From CBDAMZ01 sp965197375 (lineage in GTDB: Bacteria; Acidobacteriota; Vicinamibacteria; Vicinamibacterales; UBA8438): a stretch of DNA of 64,000 nucleotides. The position numbers and the translations under genes are program-made. Below the pieces are notes generated by a model, which saw nothing but the letters and a program-made list of their open reading frames with translations, was not told the origin of the DNA and did no database searches. This document shows positions 9,211 to 19,200 of the stretch, piece by piece (the stretch's first letter is position 1; every line of letters begins with the position of its first letter). The stretch lies in the NCBI GenBank assembly GCA_965197375.1, contig CBDAMZ010000010.1, positions 310,001 to 374,000 of the forward strand, given 5' to 3'.

Positions 9211-9843
9211 TTGAAAATCCTTACCGCTGAATTCGTCGCCAGTGTCGCCGCCGGGGGGCACGTGCCGGTGGCGGACCGCCCCGTCGTAGCAATGGTTGGC
9301 CGCTCAAACGTCGGCAAGTCCAGCCTGATCAATGCGTTAACCCGTGGACGAATCGCGCGAGTCGGAGCGACGCCAGGCACGACACGGCTTATCAACGTGT
9401 ACCGTGCACGTGTGTCGGCTTCGTCGCGTGCGAAGCCGACAGATATCAGCTTCGCCGACTTACCAGGCTATGGTTTCGCCCGCGGTGGCCGGGCGGCACG
9501 CCTGGTATTCAACGAGCTCACGCGTAAGTTCTTCGATCAGGCGATCGTCAGCCGCTCCCCGCGACCATCAGCAACGCGAGGATTTCATCTAACAGGCATC
9601 CTCCTTGTGATCGATGCGCGCCATCCCGGCCTTGCTCAGGACTTGGCGGCCCACCAGTGGATCATCGAACGTAGATATCCGTTCGTGGTCGTGATGACCA
9701 AGCATGACCGGCTTTCACGTGCGAACCGAGCCGTGACCAAGCGTGAAAACGAGCAACATTTCGGTCGCGCCATCGTCGCCACTTCCAGCAAAACCGGAGA
9801 GGGCCTCGACCGCCTCTGGGCGGTAATCGTGAGCCTGCTATAA
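9211..9843 (+). CDS. engB: Ribosome biogenesis GTP-binding protein EngB (YsxC/YihA)
   Basis: TrmE-Era-EngA-EngB-family GTPase needed for assembly of the large ribosomal subunit. 210 residues from a TTG start. G1 is GRSNVGKSS, G3 is DLPGYG and G4 is TKHD; the N-terminus KILTAEFVASV is the usual EngB lead-in. A serine/arginine-rich insertion (SRSPRPSATRGFHLTG, about residues 112-127) sits before the strand ILLVIDARH and makes the protein slightly longer than the typical 200. It lies 59 nt after lon, a frequent neighbour pair. Confidence 0.93.
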   Translation: MKILTAEFVASVAAGGHVPVADRPVVAMVGRSNVGKSSLINALTRGRIARVGATPGTTRLINVYRARVSASSRAKPTDISFADLPGYGFARGGRAARLVFNELTRKFFDQAIVSRSPRPSATRGFHLTGILLVIDARHPGLAQDLAAHQWIIERRYPFVVVMTKHDRLSRANRAVTKRENEQHFGRAIVATSSKTGEGLDRLWAVIVSLL

Positions 9844-9844
9844 T
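9836..9844 (+). promoter_or_regulatory. Candidate extended -10 promoter for rpmE
   Basis: TGCTATAAT is an exact extended -10 (TG-N-TATAAT) spanning the engB stop codon. No good -35 is seen, which extended -10 promoters can tolerate. It would start transcription about 30 nt before the rpmE GTG start. Motif only. Confidence 0.4.
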
Positions 9845-9880
9845 GGGTTCCGCCGGTTTGCGCTAACGAAGGGGCCGCCT

Positions 9881-10132
9881 GTGCGTGAGGGGATTCATCC
9901 GCAATACCACGACGTCGAGGTGCGATGCGCCTGCGGTGCCACATGGCGGACCCGTTCGACCAAGCCAGAGCTAAGTCTCGAGATCTGCTCGAACTGTCAC
10001 CCCTTCTTCACCGGTCGCCAGAAGCTAATCGACACGGAAGGCCGCATCGAGCGCTTCACGAAGAAGTTCGGGGCCGTCACGGTCGCCAGGCACAAAAAGC
10101 AGCAGGCTGGCCGCCGGCCATCCTCCGCCTAG
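9881..10132 (+). CDS. rpmE: 50S ribosomal protein L31, zinc-binding form
   Basis: Large-subunit ribosomal protein. GTG start 9881, preceded by GAAGGGG; begins MREGIHPQYHDVEVRCACG, the standard L31 start. The zinc ligands are present as CAC near the start and CSNC before HPFFTG, so this is the Zn-containing (C+) form. 83 residues; the C-terminal lysine/arginine-rich tail (ARHKKQQAGRRPSSA) is longer than in E. coli. Confidence 0.95.
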   Translation: MREGIHPQYHDVEVRCACGATWRTRSTKPELSLEICSNCHPFFTGRQKLIDTEGRIERFTKKFGAVTVARHKKQQAGRRPSSA

Positions 10133-10215
10133 CGTGTGGTGCTTCCTTTCAGGTGAACCTGTAGGCGTAGCCTGGAACCTTAGTTAGCGCAGTAGCTGTT
10201 GGAGAAGCGCCCGAT

Positions 10216-10995
10216 TCAGATCAGCGAGCGGGACTGGCAGCCGTCGACCGTGATTGAGGCCCCACTCACCCAGCTCGCCCTGGACGAGGCAAGGAAAGCG
10301 ACGACGGCACCAACTTCCTCAGTGCGGCCGAAGCGCCCAAACGGGAGGTTCTGACGAACGAATTCGGCCGTTCCCTCAGGGTCGTCCTGCTCGCGTCGAT
10401 ACCACGACCCACCGGGGAACGAGATCGAACCAGGCGCCACGCTATTAACACGGATGTTGTCACTCGCGAGCGCTTGGGCCATAGATTTAGCTAGGCTAAT
10501 TTCGGCTGCCTTAACCGCATTGTAGGTCATCCGCCCGCCAGACTCCCGGCCCCAAATCGACGCGATCATGATGATCACGCCACTGCCGCGATGTCGCATG
10601 TGAGGAACGGCTAAACGCGACGCGCGTATCGCCGGGTAGAGTGTCTCATCGAAAGCTGCACGCCACTCGACGTCAGTCGTTTCAACGATTCCAACACCAC
10701 CGGCCCGGCCCACATTGTTGACCAGGATGTCGAGGCCACCGAACGTTTCCGTCGTGCGGTTCACGATAGTCGAGACGGCATCTGCGTCCACCATATTCGC
10801 GCGCACCGCCAGCACGCGGTCGGCGCGGCCGGCAGTTCGTTCGAGTTCAGCCGCAGCCTCCGCGAGACGTTCCGCGCCGCGGGCACAAATGGCAACGCGA
10901 CACCCCTCGGCCGCCAGCGCCTTCGCGCTGGCGAACCCAAGTCCACGACTTGAGCCAGTAACAAGAACTACTTTATCGGTCAGTTCAAGATCCAT
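10216..10995 (-). CDS. SDR family NAD(P)-dependent oxidoreductase
   Basis: Classical short-chain dehydrogenase/reductase of 259 residues. The cofactor motif TGSSRGLG is near the N-terminus, NNVGRAGG follows beta4, and the catalytic Ser-Tyr-Lys is visible as IASIWG and YNAVK. The C-terminal substrate region ends with SGASITVDGCQ. The substrate is not predictable; overall resemblance is to the 3-oxoacyl-ACP reductase-like branch. Its ATG at 10995 is divergent from the next plus-strand gene, and no partner enzymes are adjacent. Confidence 0.9.
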   Translation of the reverse strand: MDLELTDKVVLVTGSSRGLGFASAKALAAEGCRVAICARGAERLAEAAAELERTAGRADRVLAVRANMVDADAVSTIVNRTTETFGGLDILVNNVGRAGGVGIVETTDVEWRAAFDETLYPAIRASRLAVPHMRHRGSGVIIMIASIWGRESGGRMTYNAVKAAEISLAKSMAQALASDNIRVNSVAPGSISFPGGSWYRREQDDPEGTAEFVRQNLPFGRFGRTEEVGAVVAFLASSRASWVSGASITVDGCQSRSLI

Positions 10996-11091
10996 GGTCT
11001 CGTCGTCGGGTTGACGTCAACTGGCCTCCGCCGCCATTTTTCACATCGGCCTGAACCAGACAGGCCGGACGGGCATGATACAACAGAGGGC

Positions 11092-11487
11092 ATGCTGCAG
11101 GCAGCCGCACTCGGGATGGCAATCTACGGTCTGTATTCGATAGTCGTCGGGGCAGCCGATGTCCTGGACCTAGAATGGTGGGCGAACTTGTGGCTCGTCG
11201 TGACCGGGGCCATGCTCCTGCTGGCGGCCATTTTCGTCCGCGCCTCGATGCCGGGCAGCCTAGCGCTCGCTATAGGCGGACTTCTCGGCCTGCAGTCTAT
11301 TAGCCTGCACAACGACCCGCACGCCTACGGCCAGCTCCTTGTGATCCCTCAAGTGGCCCGCGCAGTCTTCGCGGGCGCCCTTGTGTTGTTGGCTCGCCTT
11401 GGTTGGGAATTCGACGCGCCGGCACACCAAGCGGAAAGGACGGAAGCCAAGCCTGATAGCGTCGGCCGTCGACGAATGGGCGACTGA
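11092..11487 (+). CDS. Small integral membrane protein of unknown function
   Basis: I do not recognise a named family. From ATG 11092 it has 131 residues with about four hydrophobic segments: AAALGMAIYGLYSIVVGAA, LWLVVTGAMLLLAAIFVRA, LALAIGGLLGLQSISL, and VARAVFAGALVLLARLGW. The C-terminal tail is charged and hydrophilic. A TTG at 11011 in frame would add a polar 27-residue leader that looks untranslated. It sits between divergent SDR and convergent nrdJ genes, with only 13 nt to the nrdJ stop. Probably real because of its consistent hydrophobic pattern and codon use. Confidence 0.6.
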   Translation: MLQAAALGMAIYGLYSIVVGAADVLDLEWWANLWLVVTGAMLLLAAIFVRASMPGSLALAIGGLLGLQSISLHNDPHAYGQLLVIPQVARAVFAGALVLLARLGWEFDAPAHQAERTEAKPDSVGRRRMGD

Positions 11488-11500
11488 CAACGAACGATGG

Positions 11501-14296
11501 TTACGCGCAACCGCTGGTCGCGCCACAGTTCAAGCACTTGTAACACGCGCCGTTTCGGATCATGATCGCGCCGCACGTCGAGCATGGGGGCGCGTCGTGA
11601 TCGTTTTGGATGGCGAATGGTGTCGCAACTTGCCCATTGTTCTGTGTGAACTGCGCGTCGACCTGACGTGACCGTGCCTCCCCTAACGTCAACTGCTCAG
11701 CCTCCGTCTCAATCTTATCCCGCCTGTTAACACCAGCGAGGTACTGCGCCTTGTCTGAAAGGAACTTCGTCGCCATCCACCGGAAGATGTAGTCGACGAT
11801 CGACTTCGCGACGCGGACGTCCGGGTTCTTTGTCAAACCGGACGGCTCAAAGCGAACGTGGGTGAATTTATCAACCAGCACCTGTAACGGAACGCCGTAC
11901 TGCAGGGCGTAGGAGACCGCCTGCGCAAACGCGTCAGCAAACCCGGAGATCGTCGAACCCTCTTTCGCCATCACGAGGAAAATTTCACCAGGCGAGCCGT
12001 CTTCGAACAAGCCAACCGTGATGTAGCCCTCGTGCCCCGCAATGTCGAACTTGTGCGTGATCGCCTGCCGCTCGTCCGGAAGCTTGTGCCGCACCGGCTG
12101 GGTCGTGACCAGCTGGCTTTTGACTCCATTGGTGCCAGTAGACGCCTGGTCACGTGCCGTGTTCAACGGCTGGGTACGCTTGCTCCCATCGCGATAGATC
12201 GAGACAGCCTTAGTGCCAAGTCGCCAGGCGTCGATGTACACCCGCTCGATCTCCTCGACCGTCGCGTCGGTTGGGACGTTGATGGTCTTCGAGATGGCGC
12301 CGGAGATGAACGGTTGCGTCGAGCCGATCATCTTGATGTGCCCCATGTGGTGAATAGATCTTGAGCCGTTCGCCGGCTTGAACGCGCAGTCAAAGACCGC
12401 GAGGTGGTTGGTGTCAAGGTGGGGTGCACTCTCGATCGTCTCGTGCTCGTCGATGTGCGCGACGATTGCCTTGATCTGGTCACCGGTATAGCCCAACCGT
12501 CCCAGTGCCATTGGCACAGTCTGGTTGACGATCTTCATCAGGCCGCCGCCGACTAGCTTCTTATATTTGACAAGCGCAATGTCCGGCTCCACACCTGTGG
12601 TATCACAGTCCATCATGAACCCGATGGTGCCAGTTGGCGCAAGCACTGTGGCTTGGGCGTTACGGTATCCGTGGACTTCACCCAACTCGATGGCGTCGCT
12701 CCACGCGTCGGTCGCCGCCTCGTACAGCTCCGCAGGTACATGCCGAGTGTCGACGTCCTTCAGTGCGGCCCGGTGTTTTCGCATGACCCGTAGGAACGGT
12801 TCTGCGTTTTTTGCGTAGCCGGCAAACGGCCCGCCTTGGTCCCGCGCGATGCGCGCCGACTGCGCGTAAGCTTCACCGGTCATCACGGCTGTAATGGCTG
12901 CAGCATAGTCACGGCCCTCGTCGCTGTCGTACGGAACACCCCGGGACATCAGCAACGCGCCGAGGTTGGCATAGCCAAGCCCAAGCGGGCGGTAGTCGTG
13001 GCTATTCCGCTCGATCGCCTTTGTGGGATAGCTCGCATTAGCGACGATGATTTCCTGCGCGGTGATCATCGTTCGCACGGCCCAGCGGAAGGCAACGACA
13101 TCAAAATCGCCGTTTTCATCGAGAAACTCCATTAGGTTGAGCGATGCGAGGTTGCAAGCTGAGTCGTCGAGGAACATGTATTCCGAGCACGGATTCGATG
13201 CGTTGATCCGGCCCGTGTTAGGACAGGTATGCCAGTCATTTATGGTAGTGTCGAACTGCATGCCTGGATCGCCGCACACGTGCGTCCCCTCCGCAATCAT
13301 GCGCATGAGATCACGTGCGCGATAGGTGTCAATCACGCGTCCGTCGGTAACCGCCCGGGTCTGCCATTCGCCATCGTCGAGCACCACACGCATGAAGTCA
13401 TCCAAAACGCGCACACTGTTGTTGGAGTTTTGGAAGAAGACCGATGCGTACGCCTGACCGGTAAACGAACCGTCGTACCCCGCGTCGATGAGCGCCCACG
13501 CCTTCCGCTCTTCCGCCACCTTGCAGTTGATAAATTCAACGATGTCTGGATGGTCAGCGTTAAGAATGACCATCTTCGCAGCTCGGCGGGTCTTGCCTCC
13601 GGACTTAATCACCCCGGCAAAGGCGTCGTAACCCTTCATAAATGACACCGGCCCGGACGCCGTCCCTCCTCCCGCGAGTAACTCCGCGGACGATCGGATC
13701 GGCGACAGGTTGGTTCCCGCACCGGAGCCGAACTTAAAAAGCATGCCCTCCGTCTTCGCCAGCGTGAGAATCGACCCCATCGTGTCCTCGACGGAGTTGA
13801 TGAAACACGCCGAGCACTGGGGAGCACGTTCGAAACCGCAGTTAAACCAGACCGGACTGTTAAACGCCGCTTGTTGCTGCACCAAGAGGCGCTTTAGGTC
13901 GCCACTGAAGGCGCTGAGGGCGTCCTCGCTCGCGAAGTAGCGTTGCGCGCTAGCCCATTGCGTGATGGTATCGACGACCCGGCCAATGAGCTGCTTGACG
14001 CTGTGCTCGCGCTCAGGAGTATCAAGCTGGCCGCGGAAATACTTCGATACGACGATGTTCGTAGCCTGCTGCGACCACTGCTTCGGAATTTCTACATCGC
14101 GCTGCTCAAAGACAATCTCACCTCGTTCGTTTCCAATGACCGCCGTCCGCAGTTCCCACTCGAACTCGTCGAATGGGTCGACCCCGGCACGGCTAAAAAA
14201 ACGAGGACACTCGAGCCCCGGCGCCGAAGGCGCGGGTGGTTGGGCGGATGATTGCGGTTGATACGTCCCAGACTCCTGAGCAGCGGCTCGTGACAT
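11501..14296 (-). CDS. nrdJ: Adenosylcobalamin-dependent (class II) ribonucleoside-diphosphate reductase
   Basis: Makes deoxyribonucleotides with or without oxygen, using coenzyme B12 to generate the thiyl radical. From ATG 14296 the protein has 931 residues; this start has GGAGGG five bases upstream, whereas the frame is open to 14392. Landmarks are FNSPVWFNCGFE (residues about 127-138), SGAGTNLSPIR, NPCSEYMFLDDSACNLASLNL with the catalytic cysteine region, APTGTIGFMMDCDTTG, and a C-terminal cysteine-rich tail (CSTCG, CYKCLNCG, SGCA) that resembles the zinc-ribbon end of long class II enzymes. A promoter and two NrdR-like boxes lie upstream. No class I or III reductase is in the window. Confidence 0.96.
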   Translation of the reverse strand: MSRAAAQESGTYQPQSSAQPPAPSAPGLECPRFFSRAGVDPFDEFEWELRTAVIGNERGEIVFEQRDVEIPKQWSQQATNIVVSKYFRGQLDTPEREHSVKQLIGRVVDTITQWASAQRYFASEDALSAFSGDLKRLLVQQQAAFNSPVWFNCGFERAPQCSACFINSVEDTMGSILTLAKTEGMLFKFGSGAGTNLSPIRSSAELLAGGGTASGPVSFMKGYDAFAGVIKSGGKTRRAAKMVILNADHPDIVEFINCKVAEERKAWALIDAGYDGSFTGQAYASVFFQNSNNSVRVLDDFMRVVLDDGEWQTRAVTDGRVIDTYRARDLMRMIAEGTHVCGDPGMQFDTTINDWHTCPNTGRINASNPCSEYMFLDDSACNLASLNLMEFLDENGDFDVVAFRWAVRTMITAQEIIVANASYPTKAIERNSHDYRPLGLGYANLGALLMSRGVPYDSDEGRDYAAAITAVMTGEAYAQSARIARDQGGPFAGYAKNAEPFLRVMRKHRAALKDVDTRHVPAELYEAATDAWSDAIELGEVHGYRNAQATVLAPTGTIGFMMDCDTTGVEPDIALVKYKKLVGGGLMKIVNQTVPMALGRLGYTGDQIKAIVAHIDEHETIESAPHLDTNHLAVFDCAFKPANGSRSIHHMGHIKMIGSTQPFISGAISKTINVPTDATVEEIERVYIDAWRLGTKAVSIYRDGSKRTQPLNTARDQASTGTNGVKSQLVTTQPVRHKLPDERQAITHKFDIAGHEGYITVGLFEDGSPGEIFLVMAKEGSTISGFADAFAQAVSYALQYGVPLQVLVDKFTHVRFEPSGLTKNPDVRVAKSIVDYIFRWMATKFLSDKAQYLAGVNRRDKIETEAEQLTLGEARSRQVDAQFTQNNGQVATPFAIQNDHDAPPCSTCGAIMIRNGACYKCLNCGATSGCA

Positions 14297-14459
14297 GTTT
14301 CCCTCCCGATAGGCTCCAGCCTTACCCCGTAGCGGGCCCGTCAGCGTCAGATGGAAGTGCGCGGCGGAAACTAGCAGCCCGCTGAGTCCCATGTCGCCAG
14401 GACCGCGGGGCGAGAAGCTGGGTTGTTCTCGCGGTGGCCGGTGACGCGCCGAGGCGCCT

Positions 14460-14489
14460 ACTATGCGACCACAGACTAGCTCCTGTCAA
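14460..14489 (-). promoter_or_regulatory. Probable sigma-70 promoter of nrdJ
   Basis: Reading the minus strand, -35 TTGACA (14484-14489) is an exact consensus, followed by an 18-nt spacer and -10 CATAGT (14460-14465). Transcription would start near 14453, leaving a leader of about 155 nt before the nrdJ ATG. I could not see a B12 box in that leader. Confidence 0.5.
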
Positions 14490-14497
14490 GATGAAAC

Positions 14498-14543
14498 CTA
14501 CCAGATATAGTGGACACTTTTTTGCTGTGCCAAGATATTGCGA
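14498..14543 (-). promoter_or_regulatory. Two NrdR-like boxes upstream of nrdJ
   Basis: Two related 16-mers on the minus strand, CCACTATATCTGGTAG (14498-14513) and TCGCAATATCTTGGCA (14528-14543), are spaced 30 bp start to start, about three helical turns. Each matches the NrdR box consensus ACACWATATATWGTGT at 10-11 of 16 positions and they share the core C-R-C-W-ATATCT-K-GG. They lie just upstream of the -35. Paired boxes in helical phase are how NrdR represses ribonucleotide reductase genes. No nrdR gene is in view. Confidence 0.45.
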
Positions 14544-14589
14544 AATATGGCGGCTCCAGCGCAGTTCTCGCTGTGGTAGAGTCCCCTGA

Positions 14590-15381
14590 ATGATCCCGCC
14601 GATACGGCCTCCGGAGCGACCGTCCTTCCACCCGACGGCATCACCAAAACGGCCAGCCGATGTGGCCGCTCCCAGCCAATTGCGTCGCCCCATCGCCCTC
14701 ATCGAGGTCATTATTTGCTCCGGCTTCCCAAGCCAGCTCGCGCTGGCTGTCTTGCTCGGCATCCTGGGGTTGCGCGCCGTGAATCAGGCCGGAGAATTAT
14801 CATTTGCTTACGTAGTAACACTGTCCCTGACAGACACCGCCGTATTGATCGCGTGCATCTTCTACTTCTTGGGCCTGCACCACGAGCCGGTGCTCCAGTT
14901 CTTCCTCGGACCTCGGACACGCCGCTTGGAGGTTGCACTCGGCGTGGCACTCACGCCGCTCATGGTGCTGGCCGCCCTCGCCGGGGTCGCTGCCATCCAA
15001 CAGATCTCCCCGGCGCTGCACAACGTACCGGAAAACCCGCTGCAAGCGCTCTTGCGCTCGCCCGCCCACGTGCTGGTGTTCACCCTGGTGGCGATGGTCG
15101 CTGGCGGACTCCGGGAAGAACTGCAGCGTGCCTTTATCCTGCGGCGCTTCGAACAGCACCTGGGTGGTGCTTGGCTGGGGCTGGTTATCTTCAGCGTGGC
15201 CTTCGGACTGGGCCATCAGATTCAGGGCTGGGACGTCGCGATCGTGACAGGGGCGCTCGGTGCCATCTGGGGGGCGATTTACCTCGTCCGCCGGAGCGTG
15301 GTGGCACCAATGGTCAGCCACGCCGGGTTCAACGTAACAGAGATTCTGTTGACCGTCTTGGCTACAACTTCCAGCGGCTAA
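14590..15381 (+). CDS. CPBP family intramembrane metalloprotease
   Basis: Rce1/Abi-type membrane protease of 263 residues. The three conserved motifs are present: GLREELQRAFIL (EExxxR-like glutamates and arginine), FGLGHQIQG with a metal-ligand histidine, and SHAGFN near the C-terminus. At least five hydrophobic helices (ICSGFPSQLALAVLLGIL, VTLSLTDTAVLIACIFYFL, VALGVALTPLMVLAALAGVA and others). Substrate unknown; bacterial members include prenyl-protein-processing homologues and bacteriocin self-immunity proteins, but nothing nearby supports either role. Divergent from nrdJ, whose control region lies between them. Confidence 0.88.
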   Translation: MIPPIRPPERPSFHPTASPKRPADVAAPSQLRRPIALIEVIICSGFPSQLALAVLLGILGLRAVNQAGELSFAYVVTLSLTDTAVLIACIFYFLGLHHEPVLQFFLGPRTRRLEVALGVALTPLMVLAALAGVAAIQQISPALHNVPENPLQALLRSPAHVLVFTLVAMVAGGLREELQRAFILRRFEQHLGGAWLGLVIFSVAFGLGHQIQGWDVAIVTGALGAIWGAIYLVRRSVVAPMVSHAGFNVTEILLTVLATTSSG

Positions 15382-15554
15382 AACCAGCCCGCCTTACAGC
15401 CCAGGCACATCAGATTGCCGGGCACGATCCGACGGCGAGCTAGGGCACGACTCCGGCCCTGCCTCTGGCAGAACTAAAGTCCCACCCTACAACCCAAGAT
15501 GTAAAAACTCCAGCGGCCGTCGCCGATGTTTGTGTCGAGAGATCGAGTAACCAT

Positions 15555-16217
15555 TCACCAGTCTTGATCGAAGCGGATGACCTGGCTACGGCGGGATAGC
15601 ATCGCCACCCACTCCGCAATTAGTTTCGAGCGCTGCTCATCCGCCAAGCGGTGACACACCAGGTCGCGTACGTCGTCGAACGGTAGGCGTTCCCCGTCCC
15701 ACGTGAAATCCTCGGCGTGCTCCGCATGGTATGCGCGTAGCTCTTCCTCGGTGAGCTGGCTGGCGGTCGCAAAGCGTTCCTCGAAATACGCGTCCCGTCT
15801 GGCATCGTCGTGCAGCACCTGACGCAGATCATCTTCCGTGTACCCAACCTGAGCGAGGGCCGCCGTAAACGCGCCCGCGCCAGCAAACCTGGCTCGCACG
15901 GCCTCCAGCGCGCGATCGATGCGCGCCGGAGGGGGACCTGCGATGACGAACCGATCTACCTCGTCGAGGGTAAGCCGGCGCTCGACAAGCTGCGAGAGCG
16001 CATCTTTCCACGCGTTGGTACCCCCAATGGGGTCAACATCCACCAATCCCAGCTCGATGAACGCACGAACATCCGAGTGCATGATGACGTGGCCTGAAAC
16101 GACAGCAAGAATACGGTCGAGCGTCCCGGTTTGGGCGAGAACGGCCGGAACCATTCCGAACCCCCACACCATCGCCCAGAAGGCGAGGTGCACCGGATGC
16201 CCTGCCGTCGCGATCAT
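15555..16217 (-). CDS. SurA N-terminal-like periplasmic protein (no PPIase domain)
   Basis: 220 residues from ATG 16217, with a signal peptide (LAFWAMVWGFGMVPAVLAQ). The mature start TLDRILAVVSGHVIMHSDVR closely resembles SurA/PpiD-type chaperone N-termini (D-x-I-x-A-V-V-x-x-x-V-I-x-x-S-D), followed by a helical region with LVERRLTLDEVDRF and ends without a parvulin domain. It is the last gene after the Omp85 and TamB-like genes, 40 nt from the Omp85 stop, so a role in escorting outer-membrane proteins is a fair inference. Start uncertain: a GTG at 16241 is an alternative, and the frame is open to 16367. Confidence 0.7.
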   Translation of the reverse strand: MIATAGHPVHLAFWAMVWGFGMVPAVLAQTGTLDRILAVVSGHVIMHSDVRAFIELGLVDVDPIGGTNAWKDALSQLVERRLTLDEVDRFVIAGPPPARIDRALEAVRARFAGAGAFTAALAQVGYTEDDLRQVLHDDARRDAYFEERFATASQLTEEELRAYHAEHAEDFTWDGERLPFDDVRDLVCHRLADEQRSKLIAEWVAMLSRRSQVIRFDQDW

Positions 16218-16257
16218 TCGGGTCAGCCGCCAACCAATCACGGGCGTGCGGCTGGGC

Positions 16258-19200
16258 TCAAAAGGCCTGCCCGATGCTGATGTGCAGCGCGGTGAGGCAC
16301 TCCTTCCCCTTCTGGTCCCCGCAGTCAAATTCCCGCCGCCTACCCAGCTTGAACCCGAGGTCCACACGAATCGGGCCGACCGGCGAACTGTAGCGGATCC
16401 CGAACCCCGCGCCGCCCCGGAGTCGGCGCAAGCTCATATTCCGGAGACGATCATAAACGTTGCCAGCGTCCAGGAAAATTACCAGGCCCAAATCCCGTGT
16501 CACGCCGACCCGCAGCTCGCCGTTTAGAATGATCATCGCGTTGCCACCCTGCGGGAAGCCGTCCGGATCGATAGTCCCTCCCGACTCGCCGATGGGATCC
16601 CCAAGCCGATCCAACGCGAACCCGCGCACGGTGGTATCGCCGCCGGCGAAGAACCGTTCGCTCGGAGGTAGGGGCAGATCGCGAAATTCGCGCGTCACCG
16701 ACGCCGCTGCGCGCGTGCCAGATCCGAGCCGCTCGCCCTGAAGCCCCGGCAGGACCTCTTGGCTGCGCGGAAAGCCGACCGCGACACCCACCCGCGCACC
16801 ACCCGCGAAGACGAACCGTTGCGTCCCTGGCACCGTGCGATAGACGAACCCCTGCAGAAAGGTTTTCGAAAAACCAACTTCCGAACCGATGCTGCGCGCC
16901 GCCACCTCGGTGTCGATACCCAGCAGCGTCCCATACGTAGGATTAAACGGGTCGTCACGAGTATCGCGGAACTGACTCGCCGAAAAAGAAGATAGCCGTA
17001 CGTCTGGGAACAGCCGTTCGACGAGTGACTCGTCCTCAGGGTTGAGCTTGATGTTAAACGTGTCGTTCTGGCCTAACCGGTAGCCCACAGTCGTACTGAC
17101 GGCCGGGGTAAATTGCCTGGTGATCTGTGCTGTAAACCCACGGCTAAACAGATCAAACCCAGGACGAATCGCTTGTTCGACGAACCCTGACACGAGCACA
17201 TCCCAGTCCAGACCGAAGGTCCGTGGCTCGCTGTACGTACCGAGGATTCGGTATTCGTTGAAGCCCAACGTGGAGGTCTCGGCCGCCTCGATGGGATCGG
17301 TCGGATCGTTCTTGCGGCGCACGCTGACCCGGGCAAAGAAATTGATCGAGCGATTCTTTCCCCAGAGGTTCCGCCGGCCGATCTCGAAGAAGCCGCGCGG
17401 CGCGAACTCGATGCGATCGACCGCTTGGCTGCCCACCCGTCGTAGCCGCTGCGACACCTCTCCGCCGCCACCGTACGCAAGTCTGGTGGTTGGTGCCTCA
17501 TCGACAACGATGACGACATCCCGCCGGTCCGCGCGGCCGTGGCTAAACTCACGGATGTCAACCCGTCTGAACATGCCGAGCGCATTGAGTCGCCGTCGTG
17601 TCTCGGCAACGTCGTCGAGACCGAGGGGCGACCCTGGCTCGAGGGCAAGCTCGCGCCGAATGGTCTCAGATTTCACCTGCTCGTTGCCGACGATCAAAAT
17701 GTGGTCAACGAGTACCTGGGATCCTTCACGAACCCGATAAATGAGATCTACTGCCCGTAGATCATTGTCGAAACGGGACTCCACGGACACCACCGCTTGC
17801 TCGTAACCCTCGTTGAAATAGATCAGGCGGATAACGTCTCGTCCTTCGACAACCTGCGGCGCATAGTACACTCCCCCAACCGGCGATTTGATGACCGCAA
17901 GAAGATCCTCGGCGCTCCACGCGGTGCTCCCCTCGAAGACGATCGAACGGATCGACGTGCGCTCCCCCTCGGTAATCGCCACCTCGCACGTCACCAGCGC
18001 CGGCCTATCGTCACCGACGCCGCCAGCCGAGACCTCGCTAATGACGGGCTCCACTCGGACCGTGGCGAAGCCAAGTCGCCGGTAATACTCGCCAATCGCC
18101 GCCAGTCCGGCTTCGAGATCGAGCATTACCAGCGGGTCGCCCGGTTCGACGCCGATCAGCGGTTCGAGCGCTAAATGGGAAACGGTGACAGCCCCAGTGA
18201 TAGTCAGTTCCACAATTTCATACGCGCGGCCTCGGTCCACTGTGAAGACGATCGACAGCCCGTCAGCAGTGCCACGACGTGCGTGGGTAACCACGGCGTC
18301 CCTGTAACCAAGCGCGTGGAGATGCGCGGCAATCCGGCGATCGGCGTCCTCGAGCAGGTCTTCGTCCACGGAGGCTTCGCGCTCCACCGGCACCAGATCC
18401 AAGGGCGCATCGCCAGGGATCTCATCGCCCGCAAAGACAACAGTCACGCGGGGCCCGCGCTGGATGTCAAGCAGCACGTTGACCGAGCCGCCATCAGGAC
18501 TAATTTCAACGTCGTGTTTCAAGCGCGCTTCGTAAAACCGTCGACGGCGCAGGTCCGCCTCGTAGTCGCCCAGCCGGCGGTTGATTTCGTCGCCGTCGTA
18601 CAACATGCCGCTCCGCAGGCCGAGCCGAGCGATGACCAGCGGATACATCGCAGACAAGACCCCGCGAACTACCAGGCGGTCGATAGTCGTTCGTTCCCCA
18701 GACTCGACATCGATTCTGAGCACCTGCCGAGCACCTTCCACCAGCGTTCGCACCTGAGGCGCGAGGAACCCTCGTTCGCGATAGAGCTGGTGCAGCGTCT
18801 CAGCCATCATGTCGACCTGCGCAATTTGGAACGTCGCACCGTAGGACTCCGCGATGGCGCGATACATTTCTTTCCGCGAGAGACCAAGCTCGCCGTGAAA
18901 CTCGATGCGTTCGATAACCTCGAACGGTCTCAGTTCATAGAGAAGCGCCACGCCGCCACGAAGTGCGCTCGCGCCAACCTGCACGCCTCCGAAGCGACCA
19001 GTGCTAAACAGATGCGTCAGACTCTCGCGTACTTGGTGCATCGACAACGGCTGACCGATCTTTGTCTCGACCAGCTCGTGCACCGCCTCATCCATGACTG
19101 CCCGGCCGGCGCTCACTAGATGGACCTCAACGATGACTTGCCCGATAAACGCGTCGGCGACTTCGGTTGCTTCAGAACCGGCACCGACTGCCCCGCCTGG

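Noticed and set aside
14297..14453. Possible cobalamin riboswitch in the nrdJ leader
   Set aside because: The leader is about 155 nt and the gene uses B12, but I found no B12-box-like element and no convincing pairing pattern.
18175..19119. Long open frame on the plus strand inside the Omp85 gene
   Set aside because: It is antisense to the seven-POTRA frame and shows no domain pattern; GC-rich codon bias keeps antisense frames open.
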